A DNA stretch of 34,676 nucleotides from Thioalkalivibrio sp. (GTDB lineage Bacteria > Pseudomonadota > Gammaproteobacteria > Ectothiorhodospirales > Ectothiorhodospiraceae). The notes beneath the pieces are model-generated. The model did not search any database. It saw only the letters and a program-made list of their open reading frames with translations, and was not told the origin of the DNA. Made by a program: the position numbers and the translations under genes. How positions within the stretch are numbered: the stretch's first letter is position 1; every line of letters begins with the position of its first letter. Where the stretch lies: assembly GCA_007120155.1 (NCBI GenBank), contig SKOF01000185.1, positions 1-34,676 on the forward strand, written 5' to 3'. This document shows positions 1 through 8,446 of the stretch, in pieces.

Positions 1-1
1 C

Positions 2-1852
2 GGCGGGCCGGCCAAGGCGGCGGTGGTGGCCTCCGGGCTGACCGGCGTGGTTTCGGGATCCTCCATCGCCAACACGGTCACCACCGGCACGTTCACCGTG
101 CCCCTGATGAAACGGGTGGGCCTGTCCGGGGAGAAGGCAGGCGCCATCGAAGTCGCCAGCTCCGTCAACGGCCAGTTGATGCCGCCGGTGATGGGGGCGG
201 CGGCATTTCTCATGGTGGAGTACGTGGGCATCCCCTACGTGGAGGTCATCAAGCACGCCTTCCTGCCCGCGGTGATCGCCTATGTCGCCCTGCTTTATAT
301 CGTTCATCTGGAGGCCCTCAAGATGGGGCTCGAGGGCCTGCCCCGCGTACGGCAGGTCTCGATCTGGCACCGCATGCTGGGTTTCGGCCTGACCGTATCG
401 GGCCTGCTGGTGCTGGCAGGTCTGGTGTATTACGGCCTGGGTTGGATTCAGGCCGTGGCCGGACCGTATTCCGTCTGGATCATCGCCGTGCTGGTGCTGG
501 CCGCCTACCTGCTGCTGCTCTGGATCGCCAGCCGGGTCGCGGACACGCACATGGTGGACGAAACGCACCTGGTACTTCCCGAACCCGGGCCCACCATACG
601 CAGCGGGCTGCATTTTCTCCTGCCGGTGGTGGTGCTGATCTGGTGCCTGGTGGTGGAACGCCTCTCCCCGGGCCTGTCCGCCTTCTGGGCGGTGATGTTC
701 ATGTTCTTCATTCTGCTCACGCAGCGGCCGCTCACAGCTCTTTTCCGGGGCACGCACGATTACGCGCACGCGCTGTTGCGCGGCCTGAAGGACCTGGGCG
801 ACGGCCTCACCCAGGGCGCCCGCAACATGGTGGGCATCGGTGTGGCCACCGCGGCGGCGGGCATCATCGTCGGCACCGTGGCCATGACCGGCATCGGGCT
901 GGTGATGACGGACCTGGTCGAACTGCTCTCCGGCGGCAACCTGCTGCTCATGCTGCTGCTCACCGCGCTGATCTGCCTGGTGCTGGGCCTGGGCCTGCCC
1001 ACCACTGCCAACTACATCATCGTGGCCACGCTCATGGCCCCCGTGATCGTCGACCTGGCCGCCCAGAACAACCTCCTGATCCCGCTCATCGCCGCCCACC
1101 TGTTCGTTTTCTATTTCGGCATCATGGCCGACGTCACGCCGCCGGTGGGCCTGGCATCCTTCGCGGCGGCCGCCGTGGCCCGCGCCGACCCCATCCGCAC
1201 CGGCGTGCAGGCCTTCTGGTACAGCCTGCGTACCGTGGCCCTGCCGTTCTTCTTCGTGTTCAACACCCAGTTGCTGCTCATCGGCATTACCGGCGCCTGG
1301 CAACTGACACTCACCGTTTTCGGGGCCCTCGCCGGCATGCTGGTGTTCGCGGCTGCCACCCAGGGTTACATGCTGACCCGCAATCGCATGGCGGAAACGG
1401 CGCTGCTTCTGCTGGTCGCGTTCACCCTGTTCGTGCCCGGATTCTGGATGGACCGGTTCCACCCCGAACTGGAGACGGTTGATCCACAGCGCCTGGAGTC
1501 GCTGGCCGAAGCCACGCCCGCGGGCGGTCACCTGCGCCTGCTCGTGGAAGGCATGGACGCCGACGGCAGGGACGTCTCCAGGGCCGTCATGCTGCCCATG
1601 GGGGATGCCGGCCCGGGGGGTGAACGCCTGACCCGGGCGGGACTCGGCACCATGGTCCTGGGCGATCAGGTGAGTGTGAGTTTCGTGACGTTCGGCAGCC
1701 CGGCGGAACGACTGCGTATCGAGAGCAGCTGGCAGATCACCGGCGTCATGATCCCCGCCGACCGCCCCGCGCCGGAGTGGTTCTATCTGCCGGCCCTTGC
1801 CGTGCTGTCGATCATTGTCGGCCTGCAGCGACGACGACTGAGCAATGTCTAG
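2..1852 (+). CDS. TRAP transporter fused permease (TAXI type), 5'-partial
   Basis: This is the C-terminal part of a fused small/large membrane subunit of a TRAP transporter, which imports organic acids or similar solutes across the inner membrane using an ion gradient and a periplasmic TAXI binding protein. The reading frame is open from base 2, so the gene starts upstream of the window. The visible 616 residues contain many hydrophobic segments. Typical DctM-family motifs are visible: an SSIANTVTTG segment near the start, GLGLPTTANYI in the middle and FGIMADVTPPVGLA after it. The last roughly 130 residues hold a soluble segment and a final membrane helix, resembling the DUF3394 tail often found on these fused permeases. 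The binding protein gene is not visible and may lie upstream. The family is sure; the substrate is unknown. Confidence 0.9.
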   Translation, partial: GGPAKAAVVASGLTGVVSGSSIANTVTTGTFTVPLMKRVGLSGEKAGAIEVASSVNGQLMPPVMGAAAFLMVEYVGIPYVEVIKHAFLPAVIAYVALLYIVHLEALKMGLEGLPRVRQVSIWHRMLGFGLTVSGLLVLAGLVYYGLGWIQAVAGPYSVWIIAVLVLAAYLLLLWIASRVADTHMVDETHLVLPEPGPTIRSGLHFLLPVVVLIWCLVVERLSPGLSAFWAVMFMFFILLTQRPLTALFRGTHDYAHALLRGLKDLGDGLTQGARNMVGIGVATAAAGIIVGTVAMTGIGLVMTDLVELLSGGNLLLMLLLTALICLVLGLGLPTTANYIIVATLMAPVIVDLAAQNNLLIPLIAAHLFVFYFGIMADVTPPVGLASFAAAAVARADPIRTGVQAFWYSLRTVALPFFFVFNTQLLLIGITGAWQLTLTVFGALAGMLVFAAATQGYMLTRNRMAETALLLLVAFTLFVPGFWMDRFHPELETVDPQRLESLAEATPAGGHLRLLVEGMDADGRDVSRAVMLPMGDAGPGGERLTRAGLGTMVLGDQVSVSFVTFGSPAERLRIESSWQITGVMIPADRPAPEWFYLPALAVLSIIVGLQRRRLSNV

Positions 1853-1872
1853 GCGTATCGTACGAAGGGCAT

Positions 1873-1981
1873 GCCACAGAGGGCCAGATGTTTCGAAGCG
1901 AGCATCCTCTTGCACGCCTCTGTCGGATTCATTGCATCCGGGGGCTTTCCGCACTGCCGTATCCTCTGTGCCCTCTGTGAC
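1873..1981. repeat. Degraded CACAGAGG-type inverted-repeat element
   Basis: Between the TRAP gene and the outer-membrane protein gene, CACAGAGGGC at 1875-1884 is matched on the opposite strand by GCCCTCTGTG at 1970-1979. The right side continues as a second CCTCTGTG unit at 1963-1970. The sequence closely resembles the perfect inverted repeat at 20834-20987, so I read it as a decayed member of the same family. No gene is supported in 1853-2091 otherwise. Confidence 0.55.
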
Positions 1982-2050
1982 AATGTGATCCTTGTATCCG
2001 CTTCTCGCCAGTCCCATGCGGTACATGCTTTTTTTCTTTGTCGCGGTCTC

Positions 2051-2059
2051 TGCTACAGT
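2051..2059 (+). promoter_or_regulatory. Possible extended -10 promoter element
   Basis: TGCTACAGT has the TGn extension followed by a TACAGT hexamer, about 33 bases before the chosen start of the outer-membrane protein gene. A T-rich tract at about 2030-2037 lies where a -35 region would be, but matches the consensus poorly. Tentative. Confidence 0.3.
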
Positions 2060-2091
2060 TTCTCCTAACCCAATCGCCCGGCCCCGAACGA

Positions 2092-2763
2092 ATGCATCCA
2101 CGCATCCCGATTACCGTCACACTGCTGATCCTCGCGCTCGCCCAGACCGCCGCCGCCCAGACCCGCACCGTCGGACCGGAACTGGAGGTCTATTTCAAGC
2201 GCGAGATCAGCGACTGGCGCCCGCAGGGCGCCGGCAAAGTGGAGACCCGGATCAACCGCGTGGGCGTACTTGTCCGCGATCACGTAGCCGAAGGTCTCTG
2301 GATCGGTCTGCACGGCGGGTACCTGGGCCTCACCCAGAGCGGCAATCCCGCGACCCGGGGAATGAATCTGACCGGCTGGCACCTGGGCACCTCGGCGCGC
2401 TGGCGCTTTCTGCACGCGGAGAACCTGTCCGTGAGCCTGCTCGGCCAGTACACGTACAACGAGGCCGATGACGCGGTCGGCGGGCAGAACACCGCCTATG
2501 ACTGGCACGAGTACGGGGCCGGGCTGGAGACTGCCGTGCGCCTCGACAGGGTGCGGTTACGCCTGGGCATCGACTACACGGCCGTGGACGGCGACGAACG
2601 GACCCGCGGCCTCATCCGGGACACCCGAAGCATTTCCGAGGACGAAGCGATCAGCGCCCGGGCCGCCCTTGACCTCCTGGTGGACGCAACAGGACGCATC
2701 ACCTTCCAGGTGGAGGCCGGCGGCCGCCGTGGCGCGGGCATCTGGTTCGCACGCCAGTTCTGA
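2092..2763 (+). CDS. Outer-membrane beta-barrel family protein (hypothetical)
   Basis: The product is 223 residues and begins with a clear Sec signal peptide: a hydrophobic run TVTLLILALAQ ending at TAAAQ, with cleavage expected after AAA. The mature part is rich in alternating polar/hydrophobic stretches with aromatic residues, for example WIGLHGGYLGL, LLGQYTY and VRLRLGIDYTAV, and ends in a terminal Phe (FARQF). A terminal aromatic residue is typical of barrel proteins assembled by the BAM machinery. The upstream ATG at 2038 would bury the signal peptide, so 2092 is preferred. I see no specific family signature beyond a small porin-like barrel, so no function is assigned. The next gene, a phosphatase on the same strand, starts 113 bases later. 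Confidence 0.7.
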   Translation: MHPRIPITVTLLILALAQTAAAQTRTVGPELEVYFKREISDWRPQGAGKVETRINRVGVLVRDHVAEGLWIGLHGGYLGLTQSGNPATRGMNLTGWHLGTSARWRFLHAENLSVSLLGQYTYNEADDAVGGQNTAYDWHEYGAGLETAVRLDRVRLRLGIDYTAVDGDERTRGLIRDTRSISEDEAISARAALDLLVDATGRITFQVEAGGRRGAGIWFARQF

Positions 2764-2831
2764 GCCGTGGGGTCGTGTGCGGAGCGCAGCGGCGACAAGG
2801 GCCGTATATGGACCGTACCGGTGCCGTGCAT

Positions 2832-2848
2832 CGGGGCGTGTCGCCCCG
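2832..2848 (+). terminator. Short GC hairpin between barrel and phosphatase genes
   Basis: CGGGGCG and CGCCCCG form a 7-bp perfect stem with a 3-base loop, 69 bases after the barrel gene stop. There is no T-run, so terminator function is uncertain. It could equally affect initiation of the phosphatase gene that starts at 2877. Confidence 0.25.
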
Positions 2849-2876
2849 GAGCGGCGGCTCGTCGTATCATATAGTG

Positions 2877-3620
2877 ATGAGTGGACGGATTATCCAGCGT
2901 CTGGAGAAGAATGCCCTGGGCCGGGATTTCGCTGTCGGGGATCTTCACGGCATGTTCAGTCACCTTGAACGCGCCTTGGAAGCGCTGGATTTCGATCCGG
3001 AACGGGACCGCCTGCTGTCGGTGGGAGACCTGATCGACCGGGGCCCCGAATCCCACCGTGCCCTCGAATTCCTGGACAGGCCGTGGTTCTTCTCCGTCCA
3101 GGGCAATCACGAACGCCTGTTGATGGATTCGGCGGACGATCCCGACATGGCCTCCACCTGGGTGGCCCTGAACGGGGGAGAATGGTGGCGTGATGTGGCC
3201 CGGGAAGAGCAGGAACAGTTTCGGCGCCGTATCGGGCAGTTGCCGTACCTGCTGGAGGTCGACACCGACATGGGCAGGGTGGGCATCGTGCATGCGGACA
3301 TCCCCCTGGAACTGAACTGGCAGGATTTCACCGAGAAACTGGGCACCGACAAGCGCCTGCGCGATTATGCCGTGTGGTCCCGAAAACGGATCAACCGCTC
3401 CGGAAACGGCAGCAAAATCCCGCCGGTGGAAGGGATTGATCTGGTCATCATGGGGCACACGCCGCTGCAGGAGGCGGTACACGCCGCCAACATCTACTAT
3501 CTGGATACAGGCGCCGCCTATACCGACGTGCTGGCCGACGCCAAGTTGAGCATCCTCCAGATTCAGCCCGTGCGCACGCTGAGTGCATTCTTCACCGGCG
3601 CCGGCGCGACAAGCGACTGA
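2877..3620 (+). CDS. ApaH/PrpA-like metallophosphatase
   Basis: This 247-residue protein belongs to the bacteriophage-lambda/PrpA/ApaH branch of calcineurin-like metallophosphoesterases, which use two metal ions to hydrolyse phosphoprotein or dinucleoside polyphosphate substrates. The signature blocks are in order: GDLHG (21-25), GDLIDRG (50-56), GNHE (76-79), then VHADIP and GHTPL for the remaining metal-binding histidines. ATG 2877 is chosen because the family's N-terminus begins just before the DxH motif. There is no Shine-Dalgarno sequence, and a TATCAT hexamer sits only 7 bases upstream. Length fits PrpA-type serine/threonine phosphatases (about 220-250) better than ApaH (about 280). The true substrate cannot be told from the sequence. 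glcE follows about 100 bases downstream. Confidence 0.85.
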   Translation: MSGRIIQRLEKNALGRDFAVGDLHGMFSHLERALEALDFDPERDRLLSVGDLIDRGPESHRALEFLDRPWFFSVQGNHERLLMDSADDPDMASTWVALNGGEWWRDVAREEQEQFRRRIGQLPYLLEVDTDMGRVGIVHADIPLELNWQDFTEKLGTDKRLRDYAVWSRKRINRSGNGSKIPPVEGIDLVIMGHTPLQEAVHAANIYYLDTGAAYTDVLADAKLSILQIQPVRTLSAFFTGAGATSD

Positions 3621-3722
3621 CGGCCGTACAGACGGTCCGTCCCGCCGCCCGGCGGCCAACTTTGTCTTGCGGCTCGTTTTGTGCTTGACTGACGGCCCAA
3701 TGAACCCGCAAACCGATCCCCG

Positions 3723-4796
3723 ATGAACGCACCCCAGGACGCCTCCGAAACCCTGTGCGAACAGGTGCGTGAGGCCAGGACCCGAAACAGCAGACTGCAC
3801 ATCCGCGCAAGCGGCAGTAAGGATTTCCTGAGCGACGGCGCCACAGGCGACCTGGAGTCGCTGGAGGTCCGGAGCCATCGCGGCGTGGTCAACTACGAAC
3901 CAAGCGAACTGGTGATCACCGCCCGTTGCGGCACGCCCATTGCCGAGATTCACGACACCCTCGCCGCCCAGGGTCAGATGCTTCCCTTCGAGCCGCCGGC
4001 CTTCGGCCCGCACGCCACCCTGGGCGGCGTGGTCAGCGCGGGCCTGTCCGGGCCCCGTCGTCCCTACTCGGGATCCGTGCGTGACGCGGTTCTGGGCGTT
4101 CGCCTGCTCACGGGCCGGGGCGAATGCCTGCAGTTCGGCGGCCAGGTGATGAAGAATGTTGCCGGCTATGATGTCTCCCGCCTGGTGGCCGGCGCCTGGG
4201 GCACACTCGGCGTTCTGCTGGATATCTCCCTGCGGGTGACACCGATACCGGTCCGTTCCCTGATCCTTGAGCAGGCCGTGAGTGCCGAACGGGCACTGAG
4301 GTTATTCGGCGAATGGGCCCGCCAACCGCTGCCTGTCACCGCCGCGTGCCACCTGGACGGCACCCTCTACGTGCGCCTGAGCGGCGGACCCTCCGCTATC
4401 GAAGAAGCAGCCCGCATCGTGGGTGGCCGGGCGTCGGCCGGGGGCGACCGCTTCTGGGAGGCGATCCGGGAACATACACACCCCTTTTTCGCCACAGACA
4501 CGCCCCTGTGGCGGCTGAGCGTACCCCCCGCCGCGCCGCCTCTCGATCTGCCCGGAGACTGTCTGCTGGACTGGGGCGGGGCACAGCGATGGGTGGTCAG
4601 CGATGCCCCGGCGGCAAAGGTTCGCGCCATGGCCGAAAGCGCCGGCGGTCATGCCACCCTGTTCCGCCATGCGACGCCAGGCGTTCCCCGGTTTCATCCC
4701 CTGCCGCCCGCGCTGTCCGCGCTCCAGGGCCGCGTGCGTGCGGCCCTGGACCCGGACGGTCTGTTCAATCCCGATCACCCCATCGGAGCCTGCTGA
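3723..4796 (+). CDS. glcE: Glycolate oxidase FAD-binding subunit GlcE
   Basis: GlcE (357 residues; the family is usually about 350) is the second flavin-binding subunit of glycolate oxidase/dehydrogenase. With GlcD and the iron-sulfur subunit GlcF it oxidises glycolate to glyoxylate and feeds electrons to the respiratory chain. The PCMH-type FAD-binding fold is visible in roughly residues 60-170: ITARCGTPIAEI, then PHATLGGVVSAGLSGPRR, VRDAVLGVRLLTG and KNVAGYDVSRLVAGAWGTLG, which are hallmarks of this subunit. The C-terminus ends GLFNPDHPIG, like E. coli GlcE. glcF follows after 2 bases, so the two are an operon. The partner glcD is not next to it; the upstream neighbour is a phosphatase. Confidence 0.93.
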   Translation: MNAPQDASETLCEQVREARTRNSRLHIRASGSKDFLSDGATGDLESLEVRSHRGVVNYEPSELVITARCGTPIAEIHDTLAAQGQMLPFEPPAFGPHATLGGVVSAGLSGPRRPYSGSVRDAVLGVRLLTGRGECLQFGGQVMKNVAGYDVSRLVAGAWGTLGVLLDISLRVTPIPVRSLILEQAVSAERALRLFGEWARQPLPVTAACHLDGTLYVRLSGGPSAIEEAARIVGGRASAGGDRFWEAIREHTHPFFATDTPLWRLSVPPAAPPLDLPGDCLLDWGGAQRWVVSDAPAAKVRAMAESAGGHATLFRHATPGVPRFHPLPPALSALQGRVRAALDPDGLFNPDHPIGAC

Positions 4797-4798
4797 CC

Positions 4799-6019
4799 AT
4801 GGAAACGCATCTGGCGGACTCTATCCGGGACACGGACCGGGGCCGGGAGGCCGAGCGCATTCTGCGGGCCTGTGTCCATTGCGGTTTCTGCAATGCCACC
4901 TGCCCCACCTACCAGGTGCGCGGCGATGAGCTGGACGGACCCCGGGGCCGAATCTACCTCATCAAACAGGTGCTGGAGGGGGCTGAACCCAGCCGCGCCA
5001 CCCAGCGCCACCTGGACCGCTGCCTCACCTGCCTGAACTGCATGACCACCTGCCCCTCGGGTGTGGACTACCGGCATCTGGTGGATATCGGCCGCTCCGA
5101 GGTGGACAAGCGCGTAGGCCGCGGCCCGCTGGAACGCATTGAACGCCTGCTCCTGCGCATGGTACTGCCCTACCGGCGCCGCTTCGCGGTGGCCCTGGGG
5201 CTGGGACGATGGTTCAGGCCCCTGCTGCCGGGACGCCTGGCGGACAAGATTCCTGCCGTAATGTCGCAGCCGGGTACCTGGCCCCCGGCACGGCACGACC
5301 GGCGCATGCTCCTGCCGACCGGGTGTGTGCAGGGCGTGTTGACGCCCAACGTGGATGCGGCCGCCGCCCGGCTCCTGGACGGGCTCGGCATCACGCTCGA
5401 GCGGGTCCCGGACGGCTGCTGCGGGGCCCTGGATCATCACCTGGGCGCCGAGGAGGCCGCGCGCGCGCGAGCCCGGCGCAATATCGACGTCTGGTGGCCC
5501 AGGATCCAGTCCGGCGCCGAGGGTATCCTCATCACCGCCAGCGGTTGCGGGGTACACGTGCGGGACTACGGACACCTGTTGCGTGATGACCCGGACTATG
5601 GCGACAAGGCGGCCGCCCTGATGGACAAGATTCGCGACCCCTGTGAGATCGTCGATGCCGCGGCCGTCGAGCGCCTGGGTCTCAACGCCGGAGAGCGGCC
5701 TGTCGCCTTCCATCCCCCTTGCACCCTGCAACACGGCATGCGCCTGCGCGAGAAGACCGAGGCAGCATTGCGCGCCGCCGGATTCCGCCTCCTGCCCGTG
5801 AAGGACTCACATCTGTGCTGCGGTTCGGCGGGCACCTATGCGCTGCTGCAGCCGGCACTGTCCACGGAACTCAAGCACCGCAAGCTGCGTGCCCTGGAAC
5901 AGGACAAACCGGAAGTGATCGCCACAGCCAATGTGGGCTGCCAGACCCACCTGGCCACCCAGGCCAGTGTGCCCGTCGTGCACTGGGTGGAACTGCTGGA
6001 TCAATTGAGCGCGCGTTGA
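4799..6019 (+). CDS. glcF: Glycolate oxidase iron-sulfur subunit GlcF
   Basis: The product has 406 residues, matching E. coli GlcF (about 407). Two [4Fe-4S] ferredoxin motifs are intact: CVHCGFCNATCP (Cys 25, 28, 31, 35) and CLTCLNCMTTCP (Cys 75, 78, 81, 85). Two cysteine-rich CCG domains follow, with GCCGALDHHLG and HLCCGSAGTY, which carry the non-canonical cluster site of heterodisulfide-reductase-like subunits. GlcF passes electrons from the flavin subunits to quinone. The start at 4799 is two bases after the glcE stop. A longer open frame upstream overlaps glcE out of frame and is not coding. Confidence 0.95.
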   Translation: METHLADSIRDTDRGREAERILRACVHCGFCNATCPTYQVRGDELDGPRGRIYLIKQVLEGAEPSRATQRHLDRCLTCLNCMTTCPSGVDYRHLVDIGRSEVDKRVGRGPLERIERLLLRMVLPYRRRFAVALGLGRWFRPLLPGRLADKIPAVMSQPGTWPPARHDRRMLLPTGCVQGVLTPNVDAAAARLLDGLGITLERVPDGCCGALDHHLGAEEAARARARRNIDVWWPRIQSGAEGILITASGCGVHVRDYGHLLRDDPDYGDKAAALMDKIRDPCEIVDAAAVERLGLNAGERPVAFHPPCTLQHGMRLREKTEAALRAAGFRLLPVKDSHLCCGSAGTYALLQPALSTELKHRKLRALEQDKPEVIATANVGCQTHLATQASVPVVHWVELLDQLSAR

Positions 6020-6077
6020 GGCGGTTCGGCCTTTGCCAGAGGCGGAATGCGAAGCGGGCGCCGCGCACGTGGCGGAC

Positions 6078-6107
6078 TTGTCGGCGGGTCGACGCACTCT
6101 CTATACT
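6078..6107 (+). promoter_or_regulatory. Sigma-70-type promoter for the aminotransferase gene
   Basis: TTGTCG (6078-6083) and TATACT (6102-6107) are separated by 18 bases, about 55 bases before the aminotransferase ATG. The match to the consensus is good and lies in the only sizeable gap (142 bases) between glcF and this gene, so independent transcription is plausible. Confidence 0.5.
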
Positions 6108-6161
6108 TCCACCCCCGACGAATTCAATCAGGTATTTTTCAACCCAAGCTCAGGTGAACCC

Positions 6162-7343
6162 ATGACTGCCAAGTCCTTCCATCCCCCTGTCCGCACCCTC
6201 ATGGGCCCCGGCCCCTCCGACGTGAATCCCCGCGTGCTGGCTGCCATGGCCCGTCCCACCATCGGGCATCTGGACCCCGTATTTGTGGACATGATGGACG
6301 AGATGAAGGGCCTTCTGCAGTATGCCTTTCAGACAGAGAACCAACTGACCCTGCCCGTCTCCGCCCCCGGTTCGGCCGGCATGGAGATGTGCTTCGTCAA
6401 CCTGGTGGAGCCGGGCGACACCGTGGTGGTGTGCATCAACGGCGTGTTCGGCGGGCGCATGAAGGAGAACGTGGAACGCTGCGGCGCCACCGCGGTGGTG
6501 GTGGAGGACGAATGGGGCAAGCCGGTGGACCCCGGGAAACTCGAGGACGCGCTCAAGGTGCATCCCGAGGCCGGCATCGTCGCCTTCGTGCATGCGGAGA
6601 CCTCCACGGGCGCCTGCTCCGATGCGAAGGCGCTCACCGAGATCGCTCACCGCCACGACTGCCTGGTGATCGTGGACAGCGTCACCGGTCTGGGCGGCGT
6701 GGAGCTGCGCGTGGACGACTGGGGCATCGACGCCATCTACTCCGGCAGCCAGAAATGCCTGTCCTGCACCCCCGGGCTGTCGCCCGTGAGCTTCAGCGAA
6801 CGGGCCGTGGCACGCATCAAGGGGCGCAGTCACAAGGTTCAGAGCTGGTTTCTGGACCTCAACCTGGTGATGGGTTACTGGGGCAGCGGAAACAAGCGCG
6901 CCTATCACCACACCGCGCCCATCAACGCCCTCTACGCCCTGCACGAATCCCTGGTGATCCTGCAGGAGGAAGGGCTGGAGAACGCCTGGGCCCGGCACCG
7001 TGCCCACCATGAGGCGCTCAAGGCCGGACTCGAATCCATGGGCCTGGAACTCATCGTCCCCCGTGATTCCCGCCTGCCCCAGCTCAACGCCGTCAGCGTG
7101 CCGGCGGGTGTGGACGAAGCGGCCGTGCGCAAGGCCCTACTGGACGACTACGGCCTGGAGATCGGCGCGGGCCTCGGGCCGCTGGCCGGCAAGGTGTGGC
7201 GCATCGGGCTCATGGGTTTCGGCGCCAACCGCAAGAACGTCCTCCTGTGCCTGAGTGCATTGGAGAGCACACTGGCCGGTCAGGGAGCCGATGTTCGCGC
7301 AGGAGGTGCCGTGGAGGCCGCCATGGCCGTCTACGGGGCATAA
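6162..7343 (+). CDS. Serine/alanine-glyoxylate aminotransferase (class V)
   Basis: This 393-residue PLP enzyme transfers an amino group from serine or alanine to glyoxylate, giving glycine. The N-terminal block LMGPGPSDVNPRVL, followed by PTIGHLDPVF, is characteristic of the alanine-glyoxylate/serine-glyoxylate (AGXT/SgaA) group. The PLP-binding lysine is K198 in YSGSQKCLS, preceded by the cofactor-contacting VDSVTGLGG. ATG 6162 is selected because it has an AGGTG ribosome site 5 bases upstream and lies just before the conserved N-terminus; the open frame extends further up without homology. Placed right after glcEF, it would consume the glyoxylate made by glycolate oxidase. Serine versus alanine as donor cannot be decided from the sequence. 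Confidence 0.92.
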   Translation: MTAKSFHPPVRTLMGPGPSDVNPRVLAAMARPTIGHLDPVFVDMMDEMKGLLQYAFQTENQLTLPVSAPGSAGMEMCFVNLVEPGDTVVVCINGVFGGRMKENVERCGATAVVVEDEWGKPVDPGKLEDALKVHPEAGIVAFVHAETSTGACSDAKALTEIAHRHDCLVIVDSVTGLGGVELRVDDWGIDAIYSGSQKCLSCTPGLSPVSFSERAVARIKGRSHKVQSWFLDLNLVMGYWGSGNKRAYHHTAPINALYALHESLVILQEEGLENAWARHRAHHEALKAGLESMGLELIVPRDSRLPQLNAVSVPAGVDEAAVRKALLDDYGLEIGAGLGPLAGKVWRIGLMGFGANRKNVLLCLSALESTLAGQGADVRAGGAVEAAMAVYGA

Positions 7344-7413
7344 GAGCGCTTTTGGACAATGTCATCGGGGGTGGTGACGGGCCCCGCTGCTGATCGGCTT
7401 CGAAGGGACGCCC

Positions 7414-8391
7414 GTGACCCGTGAATCCCTGGAACGTCACCAGATCTGGATCTACCTGGGTGCCATCGCAGGGGGGCTTGGCACCGGCGCGATGACGCCT
7501 GGTGTCATGGAGGACGCCGACCGGCTGCTGTGGCCCGTGCTGGGTTTGCTGCTTTTCACCACGTTTACCCGGATTCCAATGCGGGCGCTGGGCAAAGCCG
7601 CCGGGGACCTCCGTTTCAATGCCACGCTGCTCGGCGGCAATTTTGTCCTGGTTCCCGCCGTGGTCTGGGTGCTGGTGCAGGCGCTGCCCGACGATCCCGT
7701 CATCCGGATGGCCGTGGCGGCGGTGCTCCTGGTGCCCTGCACGGACTGGTTCATCACCTTCACACACCTGGGCGGCGGCGATGGCGCCCGTGCCATTGCC
7801 GCCTCGCCCCTCCTGTTGCTGGGCCAGTTTCTGCTGTTGTCGGTCTACCTGGTGATGTTCTTCGATGGCGGTCGGATGATCGAGGCGGGCCTGGAGACAC
7901 GGCGGATCCTGGGCGCGTTCGTAGGCCTGATCGTCATCCCTCTGATCATGGCGGGCCTGCTACAGTACTGGGCGGGGCGCCGCCCCCGGCGCAGCGAGGT
8001 GCTGGTCGGGCTCGCATGGCTTCCCGTACCGCTCCTGACCGTGGTCGTGTTCCTCGTGGCAGTCACCCAGGTCCAGGTGGTGATCCACTGGCTGCCGGTC
8101 ATGGGTCATGTGACGGCGGTATTCATCGCGTATCTGGTGGTTGCGGCGCTGGCAGGTCGCCTGCTGACCCGCATGGCGAATTTGCCCACCAGTGCCGGAC
8201 GCACACTGGTGTTCAGTCTGGGCACGCGCAACTCCTTCGTCGTGCTTCCGCTGGCCCTCGCCCTGCCCGTCGGCTGGGAGGCCGCCGTGGTGGTGATCGT
8301 GCTCCAGACCCTGGTGGAACTGCTGGGCATGACCGCCTACCTGCGCTGGGTCCCGGGCCGGCTGCTGCCGGACCGGTCGCATACCTCGTAG
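7414..8391 (+). CDS. ACR3-like / bile acid:sodium symporter family membrane protein
   Basis: The 325-residue product has about ten hydrophobic helices and belongs to the BART superfamily that includes ACR3 arsenite exporters and sodium/bile acid symporters. The VPCTDWFITFTHLGGGD segment near residue 110-125 carries the conserved membrane cysteine and PCTDW pattern seen in one ACR3 subgroup. SLGTRNSFVVLPLALALP near the C-terminus matches the second conserved helix. It starts at GTG 7414 with GAAGGGA upstream. No arsR, arsC or other arsenic gene is visible nearby, so arsenite export is a family-based suggestion rather than a supported function. It converges with galU, with only 55 bases between. 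Confidence 0.75.
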   Translation: MTRESLERHQIWIYLGAIAGGLGTGAMTPGVMEDADRLLWPVLGLLLFTTFTRIPMRALGKAAGDLRFNATLLGGNFVLVPAVVWVLVQALPDDPVIRMAVAAVLLVPCTDWFITFTHLGGGDGARAIAASPLLLLGQFLLLSVYLVMFFDGGRMIEAGLETRRILGAFVGLIVIPLIMAGLLQYWAGRRPRRSEVLVGLAWLPVPLLTVVVFLVAVTQVQVVIHWLPVMGHVTAVFIAYLVVAALAGRLLTRMANLPTSAGRTLVFSLGTRNSFVVLPLALALPVGWEAAVVVIVLQTLVELLGMTAYLRWVPGRLLPDRSHTS

Positions 8392-8446
8392 ATCCAGCCG
8401 GACCATACCGGTCCAGCCGGCCACGCGAACCCCGGTGGACACGACA

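Noticed and set aside
2574..4013. Long minus-strand frame opposite the phosphatase and glcE
   Set aside because: It covers the ends of three clear plus-strand genes and shows no family motifs.
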